Of a stretch of 49,687 bases of DNA, positions 16,298-24,630 are shown piece after piece; positions within the stretch are counted from its first letter, which is position 1; each line of letters opens with the position of its first letter. The position numbers were made by a program, and so were the translations under genes. The notes beneath the pieces are model-generated. The model did not search any database and was not told the DNA's origin. It was given only the letters and a program-made list of their open reading frames with translations. The stretch covers positions 1 to 49,687 of the forward strand of contig JAEWMY010000010.1 of assembly GCA_023393015.1 (NCBI GenBank), read 5' to 3'. The DNA is from Spirochaetota bacterium. GTDB lineage: Bacteria; Spirochaetota; Spirochaetia; Treponematales; Treponemataceae.

Positions 16298-16327
16298 TTG
16301 TCGAGGGACGCCTTTTTCGGCTACAAT
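16298..16327 (+). promoter_or_regulatory. icd promoter
   Basis: TTGTCG (16298-16303), 18 bases, TACAAT (16322-16327). About 40 bases of leader follow with a GAAGGAA Shine-Dalgarno at 16360-16366 before ATG 16374. It is back to back with the exporter promoter, the -35 boxes only 18 bases apart. Confidence 0.6.
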
Positions 16328-16373
16328 CGCCCAACCCCGGCGCCGAACGCGCCTAATCCGAAGGAACAAACCG

Positions 16374-17570
16374 ATGGCAAAGATCGCAATGAAAAACGCT
16401 ATCGCCGAGCTTGACGGCGACGAGATGACCCGCGTCCTGTGGGGAGTGATCAAGGAAAAACTCCTATCGCCCTTCGTCGACCTAAAGGTCGAATACTTCG
16501 ACCTGGGTCTCAAGGCGCGCGACGACTCGGAAGACGCCGTAACCTACGCCTCCGCGGAGGCCATCAAGCGTCTCGGCGTCGGCGTTAAATGCGCGACCAT
16601 CACCTCGAACCAGGCGCGCGTCGAGGAATACTCCCTCAAGGGACTCACCCCGAGCCCGAACGGCATCATCCGCGCCGAGCTCGACGGAACGGTTTTCAGG
16701 AAGCCCATCATCGTGAAAAACGTCAAACCGACCGTCTCGTGCTGGACGAAGCCGCTCGTCCTCGGCCGTCACGCCTACGGAGACGTCTATAAAAACTGCG
16801 AGATGAGCGTCGACGGTCCCGGAAAGGCGGAACTCGTATTCACCGCAGCCGACGGCACGGTCACGCGGAAGACCATCATGGAGATGAAGGGCCCGGGCAT
16901 CCTCCAGGGGATCCACAACCTCGACGCCTCCATCGAGAGCTTCGCGCGCGCGTGCTTTTACTACGGCCTTTCCGAAAAGATGGACGTATGGTTCGCCTCG
17001 AAGGACACCATCTCGAAAACCTACGACGGCCGTTTCAAGGAGATATTCCAGCGCGTGTACGACGCGGAATACAAGGCAAAGTTCGCCGCGGCCGGCATCG
17101 AGTATTTCTATACCCTCATCGACGACGTCGTCGCGCGCGTCATGAAACACGAGGGAGGCTTCCTCTGGGCCTGCAAGAACTACGACGGAGACGTGATGAG
17201 CGACATGGTCGCCTCGGCCTCGGGTTCGCTCGCCATGATGACGAGCGTCCTCGTCTCCCCCGACGGCGTCTTCGAGTACGAGGCCGCGCACGGAACGGTT
17301 CAACGCCACTACTACAAGTATTTGAAGGGAGAGAAAACCTCGACGAACCCGGTCGCGCTCATCTTCGCCTGGACCGGCGCCCTCGCGAAACGAGCCGAAC
17401 TCGACGGCACCGCCGACCTCGCCGACTTCGCTCGCCGCCTCGAGCGAGCGACGCTCGACACGATCGAGTCCGGCGTCATGACCGGCGACCTCGCGCAGAT
17501 CGCGAACCCGCCCGCGCGGGAGATCCTCGACAGCTGGCAGTTCATAGACCGCATCGCCGCCCGGATGTAA
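16374..17570 (+). CDS. icd: Isocitrate dehydrogenase (NADP-dependent, eukaryote-like type)
   Basis: Oxidative decarboxylation of isocitrate to 2-oxoglutarate in the TCA cycle. The 398 residues match the homodimeric NADP-IDH family shared with eukaryotes: AELDGDEMTRVLW at the N-terminus, CATITSNQARVEEYSLK, SPNGIIRAELDGTVFR (substrate Ser/Asn/Arg), WACKNYDGDVMSDM (metal-binding aspartates), and the cofactor motif AAHGTVQRHY followed by TSTNPVALIFAWT. The start at 16374 is chosen for the GAAGGAA site 7 bases upstream and because the family begins with this sequence. The stop codon is followed at the very next base by a 19-bp tandem repeat array, leaving no room for an ordinary terminator. Confidence 0.95.
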   Translation: MAKIAMKNAIAELDGDEMTRVLWGVIKEKLLSPFVDLKVEYFDLGLKARDDSEDAVTYASAEAIKRLGVGVKCATITSNQARVEEYSLKGLTPSPNGIIRAELDGTVFRKPIIVKNVKPTVSCWTKPLVLGRHAYGDVYKNCEMSVDGPGKAELVFTAADGTVTRKTIMEMKGPGILQGIHNLDASIESFARACFYYGLSEKMDVWFASKDTISKTYDGRFKEIFQRVYDAEYKAKFAAAGIEYFYTLIDDVVARVMKHEGGFLWACKNYDGDVMSDMVASASGSLAMMTSVLVSPDGVFEYEAAHGTVQRHYYKYLKGEKTSTNPVALIFAWTGALAKRAELDGTADLADFARRLERATLDTIESGVMTGDLAQIANPPAREILDSWQFIDRIAARM

Positions 17571-18043
17571 GCATTCAGGCGCGCTGGCAGCTCGCGGGCG
17601 CGCTGGTAGCATTCAAGCGCGCTGGTAGCTTGCAGGCGCGCTGGTAGCATTCAGGCGCGCGGTTAGCTCGCAGGCGCGCTGGTAGCATTCAGGCGCGCGG
17701 TCAGCTCGCAGGCGCGCTGGCAGCATTCAGGCGCGCTGACAGCTTGCAGGCACGCGGTCAGCTCGCAGGCGCGCTGGTAGCATTCAGGCACGCGGTCAGC
17801 TAGCAGGCGCGCTGGCAGCTTGCAGACGCGCTGATAGCTTGCAGGCGCGCGGTTAGCTTGCAGGCGCGCTGGTAGCTCGCAGGCGCGCTGGTAGCTCGCA
17901 GGCGCGCTGGTAGCATTCAGGCGCGCTGGCAGCTTGCAAGCGCGCTGGTAGCATTCAGGCGCGCTGGTAGCTTGCAGGCGCGCTGGTAGCATTCAGGCGC
18001 GCGGTTAGCTCGCAGGCGCGCGGTTAGCTCGCAGGCGCGCGTT
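17571..18043. repeat. Tandem array of a 19-bp unit, 24 full copies plus 17 bases
   Basis: The consensus is GCWYKCAGGCGCGCTGGTA, read as 19-base units from 17571 (first base after the icd stop) to 18026, then a partial unit to 18043, 4 bases before the end of the convergent radical SAM gene. Variation is confined to two blocks: bases 3-5 (ATT, TTG or TCG, once TAG) and bases 14-18 (CTGGT, CGGTT, CGGTC, CTGGC, CTGAC, CTGAT), while CAGGCGCGC is nearly constant. Every unit holds the self-complementary GCGCGC or ACGCG variant. The + strand is closed by TAG in many units; the minus strand is open but 19 is not a multiple of three and there is no start site, so I do not call a gene. It fills the whole 477-base gap. 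Confidence 0.95.
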
Positions 18044-18047
18044 CGGA

Positions 18048-19751
18048 TCAGCACTCTTGTATCTCCGGGCCTTCGGGGCCCGGCACTACCATGACGGAAC
18101 AGGTTTCCATGTACGCGCTCTCCGCGAAAGAGGCGAGATCCATCGCGTCCGGGCCCATGAGGTCTTCCGGGTCGTACGACAGATCGAGTCGCGTGCTTTC
18201 GCCCTCGGCAAAGGCGCGCGTCCAGGCCCCGTTGATCGATACGAGATCGCGCGCGGCGGGCCAGGCCCACGAAAGGCCTTTCTCCGCGTACTTCGTCTCG
18301 AGAAAGGCGAGTTGCAGGCGCTCCGCGTCGACGTGCGCCAGATCCGCGCACGAGCCTTCGGCGAGAAAGGAATATCGCGCTTTGACCGAAGGCGAGCCTA
18401 GAAAACCGGCGAAGTCCGAAAGGAACCGCGAGGATTTCAGCTTGAGGGGACGAAGCACCGCCAAAAACCAGGACACCGCGCGGCCCTGCGTATAGAACAC
18501 CTCGGTCGCGCGCGCGAGTTCCGCGGCTCGCGCCATGTCGGCCGCGGGAAAGGTCCGATTCGACCGGGCGTGGTACGGGGGGACGGGGGAAAACTCGATA
18601 CCGAGGGAGGCCGCTTCCTCGAAGAGGACGGTTCCCGGCAGGACAGAGAGCCTGAAGAGCTCGAGGTTGTTCGGATAGAGGTCGATCGCGAAGTCGACGC
18701 TCGCGCGGAAGGACGAAAGGCTGTCGCCGGGAAGGCCGTACATGAGATCGAGGCCGAATACGACGCCCGCGTCGTTGAGCAAGCCGATTTTTTTCGCGAA
18801 GACGCGCGTGTCGGACGGTCGGTTGACGAGCTTGAGCGCCTCGGCGTTCGAGCTTTGCAGTCCGACTTGCAGGGAGCAGGGAATGCGGGAGAAAGCCTCG
18901 GCGAGTTCGCGGTCCAGAAGCTCGGCGCGAACCTCGAAGTTGAAATGGATGTCGGGCGCGCGGCGCTCGATAAGGGCGAGCGTCTCGAGGGCGCGCGCGC
19001 GCGATCCGTTGTACGTCGGGTCGAGGACGAAGATCCGCTCGATCCCCTTCTCGACGAATCTTTCCAGCTCGCGCTCGAGCCGCTCGCGGGGAAAGTGCCT
19101 GACGGCGCGCTCGCCTTTCGACTCGTAGCAATAGGAACAGCCGAACGGGCAGCCGCGCGCGAGTTCCCAGAGCGCGCCCTTATGGTCGCGGACGGCCACG
19201 GAGTCGTCGAGGGATCCGTCAAGCCATGGAGAAGAGAGCGTCTCGAGGGACTCGGGAGGAGAGCGGCGTGACGTGTCCGACGCGGCCTCGACCGCGCGAC
19301 CGTCGCCTTCGCCCGAAAGCCAGGCGCGTACGATATCGCGCGAGCGGGACTCGCCCTCGCCGCGCACGAGAAGACCGAAGGGGGAGCGGGTATCGGCGGG
19401 CATGGCGGTAATCTCGGGTCCGCCCGCGAAAAACGAGGAAAGCGGAACGAGCTCGGCGAGCCGTTCTGCCGCCCGCTCGAGCGCCGCGCGGTTCCAGACG
19501 TATACGGAAAAACCGACCATCAACGGCGAGCCGCATTCACGCGCGACGGTCTCCGCGATCCCGTCGCCGATCTCCGCCGGCGAACGCCCGCGGAAACGCG
19601 CGTCCTCGAGGGAAAAATCGAACAGTCGTACAGACGCCCGCGAGGATACGGACGGGTCCGCGCGCAGGGCCGACACGATACAGCCCGCGGCGAGCGGAAC
19701 CGCCTGGTAGGAAGACTGAACCTGCAGGGATACTATCGCGACCGAGGGCAT
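18048..19751 (-). CDS. Radical SAM protein with N-terminal B12-binding-type domain
   Basis: A 567-residue enzyme of the cobalamin-binding radical SAM class. Residues about 1-150 form a B12-binding-like Rossmann domain (VPLAAGCIVSALRADP, VGFSVYVWN, FFAGGPEITAMP), though the DxHxxG cobalamin-ligand motif is not visible. The radical SAM core carries the [4Fe-4S] motif ARGCPFGCSYCYE, then SLQVGLQSSNAEALKLVNR and DLMYGLPGDSLSSFRASVDFAIDL. The C-terminus resembles DUF4080. The substrate is unknown. The start is set at the ATG whose A is the last base of the asnA stop (TGATG), so translation is coupled to asnA and they form an operon. Relatives often act in tetrapyrrole, lipid or RNA modification; none can be assigned here. 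Confidence 0.85.
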   Translation of the reverse strand: MPSVAIVSLQVQSSYQAVPLAAGCIVSALRADPSVSSRASVRLFDFSLEDARFRGRSPAEIGDGIAETVARECGSPLMVGFSVYVWNRAALERAAERLAELVPLSSFFAGGPEITAMPADTRSPFGLLVRGEGESRSRDIVRAWLSGEGDGRAVEAASDTSRRSPPESLETLSSPWLDGSLDDSVAVRDHKGALWELARGCPFGCSYCYESKGERAVRHFPRERLERELERFVEKGIERIFVLDPTYNGSRARALETLALIERRAPDIHFNFEVRAELLDRELAEAFSRIPCSLQVGLQSSNAEALKLVNRPSDTRVFAKKIGLLNDAGVVFGLDLMYGLPGDSLSSFRASVDFAIDLYPNNLELFRLSVLPGTVLFEEAASLGIEFSPVPPYHARSNRTFPAADMARAAELARATEVFYTQGRAVSWFLAVLRPLKLKSSRFLSDFAGFLGSPSVKARYSFLAEGSCADLAHVDAERLQLAFLETKYAEKGLSWAWPAARDLVSINGAWTRAFAEGESTRLDLSYDPEDLMGPDAMDLASFAESAYMETCSVMVVPGPEGPEIQEC

Positions 19752-20788
19752 CACAACAGCGGGACGCCGGCCTTGTCGCAGGAAGCGCGCATGGCGTCGG
19801 GCCATACGGAAACTTGCGTCTCGCCGATGTGCGCCTTTCTCAGGAAGAACATGCAAAGGCGCGACTGACCGATACCGCCGCCGACCGTCTGCGCGAGTTC
19901 CCCCGAAAGCAGGCGCTTGTGGAAATAGAGCTCTGCGCGCTCCGGGCAGCCCCGGTAGGAAAGCTGTTCGCGCATGGAGTCGGGACTGACGCGTATACCC
20001 ATGGACGAAAGCTCGAGCGACTGTCCGAGGACGCCGTTCCACACGAGGAGGTCGCCGTTGAGGCCGCGGAAGCCGTTTCCGGTTTCCGTTATCCAGTCGT
20101 CGTAATCGGGAGCGCGTCCGTCATGGAGGTTGCCGTCCGGCAGGGCATGCCCGATGCCGACGATAAACACGGCTCCGTACTCGCGGGTCGCGGCGTTCTC
20201 GCGTTCCTTCGCGGTCATGTCCGGATAACGCCGATACAGCTCCTCGGCGTGGATGAAGGTAATCTCCTCGGGAAGGACGGGCTCGATCGCTGGATGGTTG
20301 TCGTAAATGAAAAACTCGGTCCGCTTGAGACAGCGGTATACCTTTCGGACTACGTCTTTGAGAAAATCGACGGTTCTGTCGGCGTCCGTCATCGCTAATT
20401 CCCAATCCCATTGATCTACGTACAGTGAATGGATGTTGTCGAGTTCTTCGTCCGCGCGGATCGCGTTCATGTCGGTGTAGATGCCGAAACCGCTCTTGAG
20501 GGCGAGATCGGTCACCTTGAGGCGTTTCCACTTCGCGAGGGAATGGACTATCTCGAGCACCATCTCGTTCATGTCCTTGACGGGGAAATTGACGGGGCGT
20601 TCGACTCCGTTGAGATCGTCGTTTATGCCCTTCCCCCTCGGAACGAACAAGGGCGCGGTGACGCGCGTCAGGTTGAGTTCCGTCGAAAGCGCGAGCTGGA
20701 AGAAGTCCTTGATACGGATGATCGCCTGCTCCGTTTCCTTGACCCCAAGCAGCGGTTTGTAGCCCTTCGGCAGCGAAAGATTTGACAT
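19751..20788 (-). CDS. asnA: Aspartate-ammonia ligase (asparagine synthetase A)
   Basis: Makes asparagine from aspartate, ammonia and ATP via an aspartyl-adenylate, using a class II aminoacyl-tRNA-synthetase-like fold. The 345 residues are slightly longer than E. coli AsnA (330). Diagnostic stretches include APLFVPRGKGINDDLNGVERPV, SLYVDQWDWELA, ITFIHAEELYRRYPDM, GNGFRGLNGDLLVWN and the closing VGGGIGQSRLCMFFLRKAHIGE. A GAGGGTG site lies 5-6 bases before the ATG. Its promoter, on the minus strand, shares a TTGCGCAA palindrome with that of the divergent acyltransferase. A radical SAM gene is translationally coupled downstream. Confidence 0.96.
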   Translation of the reverse strand: MSNLSLPKGYKPLLGVKETEQAIIRIKDFFQLALSTELNLTRVTAPLFVPRGKGINDDLNGVERPVNFPVKDMNEMVLEIVHSLAKWKRLKVTDLALKSGFGIYTDMNAIRADEELDNIHSLYVDQWDWELAMTDADRTVDFLKDVVRKVYRCLKRTEFFIYDNHPAIEPVLPEEITFIHAEELYRRYPDMTAKERENAATREYGAVFIVGIGHALPDGNLHDGRAPDYDDWITETGNGFRGLNGDLLVWNGVLGQSLELSSMGIRVSPDSMREQLSYRGCPERAELYFHKRLLSGELAQTVGGGIGQSRLCMFFLRKAHIGETQVSVWPDAMRASCDKAGVPLL

Positions 20789-20839
20789 AAAAACACCCTC
20801 GTTTTTGCTGAGCGCCGTGGCGCGTATCGTTCGTAAACG

Positions 20840-20869
20840 ACTCTATCATCCTTCGCCCGTGTTGCGCAA
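20840..20869 (-). promoter_or_regulatory. asnA promoter
   Basis: Minus strand TTGCGC (20869-20864), 18 bases, TAGAGT (20845-20840), leader of about 45 bases. Its -35 box is the other half of the palindrome TTGCGCAA (20862-20869) used by the divergent promoter. Confidence 0.45.
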
Positions 20870-20890
20870 TCTCCGGCAAGGCCGTAAAAT
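20862..20890 (+). promoter_or_regulatory. Promoter of the acyltransferase gene, leaderless type
   Basis: TTGCGC (20862-20867), 17 bases, TAAAAT (20885-20890), seven bases to ATG 20898. The in-frame ATG at 20889 overlaps the -10 box and could not be in the transcript. Confidence 0.55.
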
Positions 20891-20897
20891 GAACGAC

Positions 20898-22229
20898 ATG
20901 TACTCACCGCAGATCGAACCCATCGCGGCCGCCGACGGCGAAGAGCCGCGACTCGTTTGGCCCGTCATCCGGCTTGCCCGCGCGCTCGTGCCCCTCCTCG
21001 CGCGCGCGATGAAATTCGGCAAGGCGCGAATCCTCAGCCAGGAACGCCTCTTCGACGCATGGGACGCCTTTACCGGCGGTAAAAGCCGGCTTATCCTCGG
21101 TTTTCGCCACGCGTACGGCGACGACCCGCAACTCATGGTCTATCTCCTCCACCTCGTCCTGCCGCGCGCGGCGCGCAAGGCCGGCCGGAGGCTGTCGGGA
21201 CTCACCCACGCCCACTTCGTGTACGGCTCCGAGGTTCCCCTCTGGTCGCACCCCTTCGTCGGGTGGCTCTTGCCGCGCGTCGGCGCCGTTCCCGTCAACC
21301 ACGCGAACATGGACTCGAAGGGGATGAACCGCATCCGCTCGCTCGTGTCGAACGGGACCTTTCCCCTCGCGCTCGCGCCCGAGGGACACGTCACGTACGG
21401 CAGCGAACGGATCGCCTCGCTCGAAACCGGCACGGCGCGCTTCGGGTTTTGGGCGACGGAAGACCTCGCGCGGCAGGGTCGCGGCGAGACCGTCACTTTC
21501 CTTCCCCTTTCCTTTCATTACCGCTACGGTCGCGGGATCGAAAAGGCCCTGAGCCGCTTCCTGGACCGCCTCGGACGCGACGCCGGAATCGGCGGGAAAC
21601 TTCCGCGGGACGACATTCACGCCCGCATCGCGGAGATATCGTCGGCCATTCTCGCGCGTCTCTCCGCGTTCTACTCGGATATCTCGGGCGAGCGCGTGGA
21701 AGCGTCGCAGGCGGCCGTCCTCGAAGCCTCGCTACGCGCCGCCGAACGCATCTCCGGGGTACGGGCGAACGAGGGCGACGGTTCGATGACGCGTCTGTAT
21801 CGCGTGCGAAACGCCTGTTGGGGCAAGTTATTCCGGAAGGACATCGCGGGGACGGGCGGTCTCGAGCGGGCGCTCGCCGGGCGCGCGTGCGGGGAGGCAT
21901 GGTACGCGATGCGTCACATGGAAACCGCGGAGATGCTGACGTACGTCGACCTCGAGCGCGCGGAATCGGGTCTCGCGATCGAGCAGTACGTCGAGATCGC
22001 GGTCAACCTCGACGACCTCCTTTCGCGCGTCGAGGGCGGAACGCTCCGCGACCGGTCGAACGCCTTCAGGAAGTACCCGGTAATCGTCCCGGGAAAACCG
22101 ATCGTCATTAACGACTATCTCGACCTCTGGAAGCGCGACAAGAAAGCGGCGCTCTCGGAAGTAACCGAAGCCATGCGGTCGGAGTACGAACGTTGCGTCG
22201 GGGAGTATCGCGCCGAATACCGGCCCTAG
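20898..22229 (+). CDS. Phospholipid/glycerol acyltransferase family protein (PlsC-like)
   Basis: A 443-residue protein with a PlsC-type acyltransferase domain at about 50-220. The catalytic HX4D box is seen as LGFRHAYGDDPQ (about residue 75), and the glycerophosphate-binding PEG box as LALAPEGHVTYGSE (about 165-175). This is longer than the usual 240-residue 1-acylglycerol-3-phosphate acyltransferase; the remaining C-terminal 220 residues are helical and I recognise no domain in them. It probably acylates a lysophospholipid or related glycolipid at the inner membrane, but no clear transmembrane helix is seen. I start at MYSPQIEP because the promoter -10 ends 7 bases before it. It diverges from asnA. 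Confidence 0.82.
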   Translation: MYSPQIEPIAAADGEEPRLVWPVIRLARALVPLLARAMKFGKARILSQERLFDAWDAFTGGKSRLILGFRHAYGDDPQLMVYLLHLVLPRAARKAGRRLSGLTHAHFVYGSEVPLWSHPFVGWLLPRVGAVPVNHANMDSKGMNRIRSLVSNGTFPLALAPEGHVTYGSERIASLETGTARFGFWATEDLARQGRGETVTFLPLSFHYRYGRGIEKALSRFLDRLGRDAGIGGKLPRDDIHARIAEISSAILARLSAFYSDISGERVEASQAAVLEASLRAAERISGVRANEGDGSMTRLYRVRNACWGKLFRKDIAGTGGLERALAGRACGEAWYAMRHMETAEMLTYVDLERAESGLAIEQYVEIAVNLDDLLSRVEGGTLRDRSNAFRKYPVIVPGKPIVINDYLDLWKRDKKAALSEVTEAMRSEYERCVGEYRAEYRP

Positions 22230-22258
22230 CCGAATCGTCGCATGAAAGCCTAACCGGC

Positions 22259-22936
22259 TTAGCGCTTGACGGCGAACCTGGCGCGGAGAAATTCGGCGAG
22301 TTCCGCAAGCTTCGGGTCCCGCTCGTCGCCGATCTCGAGGTCGGGAAAGGCGTCGCGTCGCTCGTCGGCGAACCAGCGGTGAAGACGCTTCCCGGCTTCG
22401 CGCGCGCTGCCGGGGCCGTGGGCTATCTTCACGAGCGCGCCCATCTCCCCTTCCGTGAACATTTTCCATTTCCCGCCGGATATCAGGTGATACGACGCGC
22501 CGCTCGAGGATCGCTCGACGCGGAAGTTCGCCGGGCTCGACCGGTCTTTCGTGACGTCACGTCCGGCCTTTCGCCCGGTACCGCGCCGCGCGGGGGAGCC
22601 TACCGCATCGGCGCGCGAGGAAAGCTCCGCGGCCTCGGCCTCGAGACGGTCCACCTCCATGTTGTGCAAATGCACGTGCGCCTGCCGCACGAGAAAGGAG
22701 AGCCCTTCCTCGTCGAGCGACGGAAGGAGCTCGGTAAGCTCGAGCGAGAGCCTCCGGTGCGAGGCGGATCGGGAGGGCGCCTTCGCGGCTTTTCCGGCCG
22801 CGGGCTTTTTGGCCGGAGCCTTTTTTGTCGCGGCCGGCTTTTTGACGGTCGGTTTCTTCGCGGGCGCCTTCTTCGAGACGGTCGTCTTCTTCGAGACGAT
22901 CTTCTTCGCGGGCGATTTTTTAGTCGTTGCCATCAT
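22259..22936 (-). CDS. Histone-H1-like basic-tail protein of unknown function
   Basis: A 225-residue protein in two parts. Residues 1-60 are a Lys/Ala/Pro-rich tail built from repeats such as SPAKK, KKAPAKK, KKPAATKK, resembling eukaryotic H1 tails and bacterial H1-like proteins (AlgP, HC1-type). Residues about 60-225 are a charged, mostly helical domain (LELTELLPSLDEEGLSFLVRQAHVHLHNMEVDRLEAEAAEL; SGASYHLISGGKWKMFTEGEMGALVKIAHG) that I cannot assign. The tail should bind DNA or another polyanion non-specifically. The ATG overlaps the kinase stop codon by 4 bases (AAAGGAAAG upstream), so it is expressed with the Ser/Thr kinase and FHA genes. The Ser-Pro and Thr residues in the tail are plausible kinase targets; this is inference. 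Confidence 0.75.
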   Translation of the reverse strand: MMATTKKSPAKKIVSKKTTVSKKAPAKKPTVKKPAATKKAPAKKPAAGKAAKAPSRSASHRRLSLELTELLPSLDEEGLSFLVRQAHVHLHNMEVDRLEAEAAELSSRADAVGSPARRGTGRKAGRDVTKDRSSPANFRVERSSSGASYHLISGGKWKMFTEGEMGALVKIAHGPGSAREAGKRLHRWFADERRDAFPDLEIGDERDPKLAELAEFLRARFAVKR

Positions 22937-24618
22937 TTCTTTCCTTTTTCGGGGGCGAGCGCCGCGGAGATGAAAAGCTCGTCCTGGAACCACTCGATCT
23001 TCAGGGAGAACATCGCGCGGTCGTACCCCGGGGCGTCGGCGCGCACGCGCACGATCGTACCGCTTTTCATCCGTTCGAGGGTCTCGGGCGCGAGCGGCTC
23101 CCACTTGTCCCCGACGAGCACCGTGAACTTCGCGTCCCTCGAGATGTCCTTGCCCGTGCCGATGTCGAGGGCACGCGCCCTGATCCTGAGCGGACGGGGC
23201 TCGGTGCCTCCGAAGTCAGGCTCGAGATACACGTCCTCGCGCCCGACCGAAAAGGTTTGCCACCACACGCGCGAACCGGCGACGACCTTGGCGCGGTATG
23301 ACCCCGGCCTGAACCACGCCTCGGCGGCGGTCAAATCCATACGCGATTTCGGAGCGGTATCGACCTTTCCGAAAAGGCGCTTGGCGAGCGGCGGTTTCGC
23401 CTCGGTGAGCACGCGACGCGCCCCCGTTACCTCGGGTATCTTGTTTCCGTCGTCCTCGAAGAAAAACACGCGGAACTGCATGTCGGCGGTTTCGCGCAGG
23501 GATACCGGGACGCGCATCACGACGGACACCGGCGTATACCAGGAACGGAGGACATAGCGGTAGACGATCCCGCTTTTCCAGGCGAGCGAGCCGCCCGCGA
23601 AGACGACGGCGGCGAGGGCCACGGTGACGATCGCGCGGAGAACCGGCCGCTTCTTCGGAAGAAACTCGGGCTCGGCGACCGTCGCGGTCAGCATGTTCTT
23701 GACGAGGGTCTCGCGAACCTGCCTGACGGGATACCGCTTCAGGTACCGGCGCGCGACGCGGAGCACCGGGCCGAGGTCCTGAAACCGGTTCTTTGCCTGG
23801 GGGCGAATCATCCGCCTGATCAGCCTGCACACGATCGGCGGGACGGACGGGTCGATCTTTCTCGGCGAAAGGTATTTGCCGCGGCGGATGAGCTCGACGG
23901 TCTGCGGGTTGAAGCCGCCAGGAAACGGCTTGACGCCCGTCACCATCTCGTAGAGCATCACGCCGACCGCGTAGATGTCCGCGCGGTTGTCGACGGAACT
24001 CGAGTCGGTAAACTGCTCGGGCGGCATGTAGGAAGGAGTTCCGAGCATGGAACCCGCGAGGGTAAGGTCCTTCGACGTCTTGCCTCCGGAGGCCGCGATC
24101 CGCTGAACCGTCGGGGAGTCGATGTCGTCCGCGTCGTTTTCGGAATACTCCGAGGCCGCGATGCCGAAATCGGCGAGCTTGATCTCCCCGCGCCGCGATA
24201 TGAGTATGTTGCCCGGCTTGATGTCGCGGTGCACGATACCGCGGTCGTGCGCGAACTTGAGCCCGAGGGAGACCTCGTAGACGACGAGGAGGGCCATGAC
24301 GCCTGAAAAGGACTTCTTTTTCTTGAGCAGGGCGTCGAGCGACATCCCGTCGACGAACTCGAGGACGAGGTACTGCGACGAGCCCTCGCGGAAGTAATCG
24401 TGAAGGTGGACGATGTTGGGGTTTTGCAAGTCGAGGAGTATCTTCGCCTCGCGCTTGAACCGCTCGGTCGCGGACGAGTCGCCGCGGAGCGAAAGCTTCT
24501 TGATGACGACCTTGCGCTTGAGGTCGGGGTGTACCGCGAGGTACACGGCGCCCATCCCGCCGCGCGCGACGAGGGACTCGATCTTGTACTTGCCGATTTT
24601 CTCCGGTACGTTCGCCAT
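22933..24618 (-). CDS. Transmembrane Ser/Thr protein kinase (PknB/Hanks type)
   Basis: A eukaryotic-like kinase of 561 residues. The kinase domain (about 10-285) has the glycine loop ARGGMGAVYLA (18-28), catalytic Lys40, the loop IVHRDIKPGNIL, the DFG motif in LADFGIAAS, and GTPSYMPPEQF in place of APE. All catalytic residues are intact. A Ser/Thr-rich activation-loop insert (EYSENDADDIDSPTVQRIAASGGKTSKDLT) is a likely autophosphorylation site. A single membrane helix follows (about 325-345), then about 210 extracytoplasmic residues with no PASTA repeat that I can see, predicted beta-rich. It starts 12 bases after the FHA gene and overlaps the H1-like gene by 4 bases: a kinase, phospho-reader and possible substrate in one operon. 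Confidence 0.92.
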   Translation of the reverse strand: MANVPEKIGKYKIESLVARGGMGAVYLAVHPDLKRKVVIKKLSLRGDSSATERFKREAKILLDLQNPNIVHLHDYFREGSSQYLVLEFVDGMSLDALLKKKKSFSGVMALLVVYEVSLGLKFAHDRGIVHRDIKPGNILISRRGEIKLADFGIAASEYSENDADDIDSPTVQRIAASGGKTSKDLTLAGSMLGTPSYMPPEQFTDSSSVDNRADIYAVGVMLYEMVTGVKPFPGGFNPQTVELIRRGKYLSPRKIDPSVPPIVCRLIRRMIRPQAKNRFQDLGPVLRVARRYLKRYPVRQVRETLVKNMLTATVAEPEFLPKKRPVLRAIVTVALAAVVFAGGSLAWKSGIVYRYVLRSWYTPVSVVMRVPVSLRETADMQFRVFFFEDDGNKIPEVTGARRVLTEAKPPLAKRLFGKVDTAPKSRMDLTAAEAWFRPGSYRAKVVAGSRVWWQTFSVGREDVYLEPDFGGTEPRPLRIRARALDIGTGKDISRDAKFTVLVGDKWEPLAPETLERMKSGTIVRVRADAPGYDRAMFSLKIEWFQDELFISAALAPEKGKK

Positions 24619-24630
24619 ACGCGTTCGCGG

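Noticed and set aside
16244..16513. Extension of the ThrE-like protein upstream of 16243
   Set aside because: It would run through its own -10 and -35 boxes and through the icd promoter.
17663..17992. Open frame on the minus strand through the tandem repeats, predicting a Cys/Ala/Arg repeat peptide
   Set aside because: It follows automatically from a stop-free 19-base unit; there is no ribosome site or promoter and units differ as DNA, not as codons.
17571..18043. CRISPR array
   Set aside because: Units are contiguous 19-mers with no spacers of independent sequence, and no cas genes are near.
22259..22936. HU/IHF-type nucleoid protein
   Set aside because: The tail resembles Lys/Ala/Pro-rich extensions found on some HU proteins, but the folded part lacks the HU signature (GFGxF and the arm motif).
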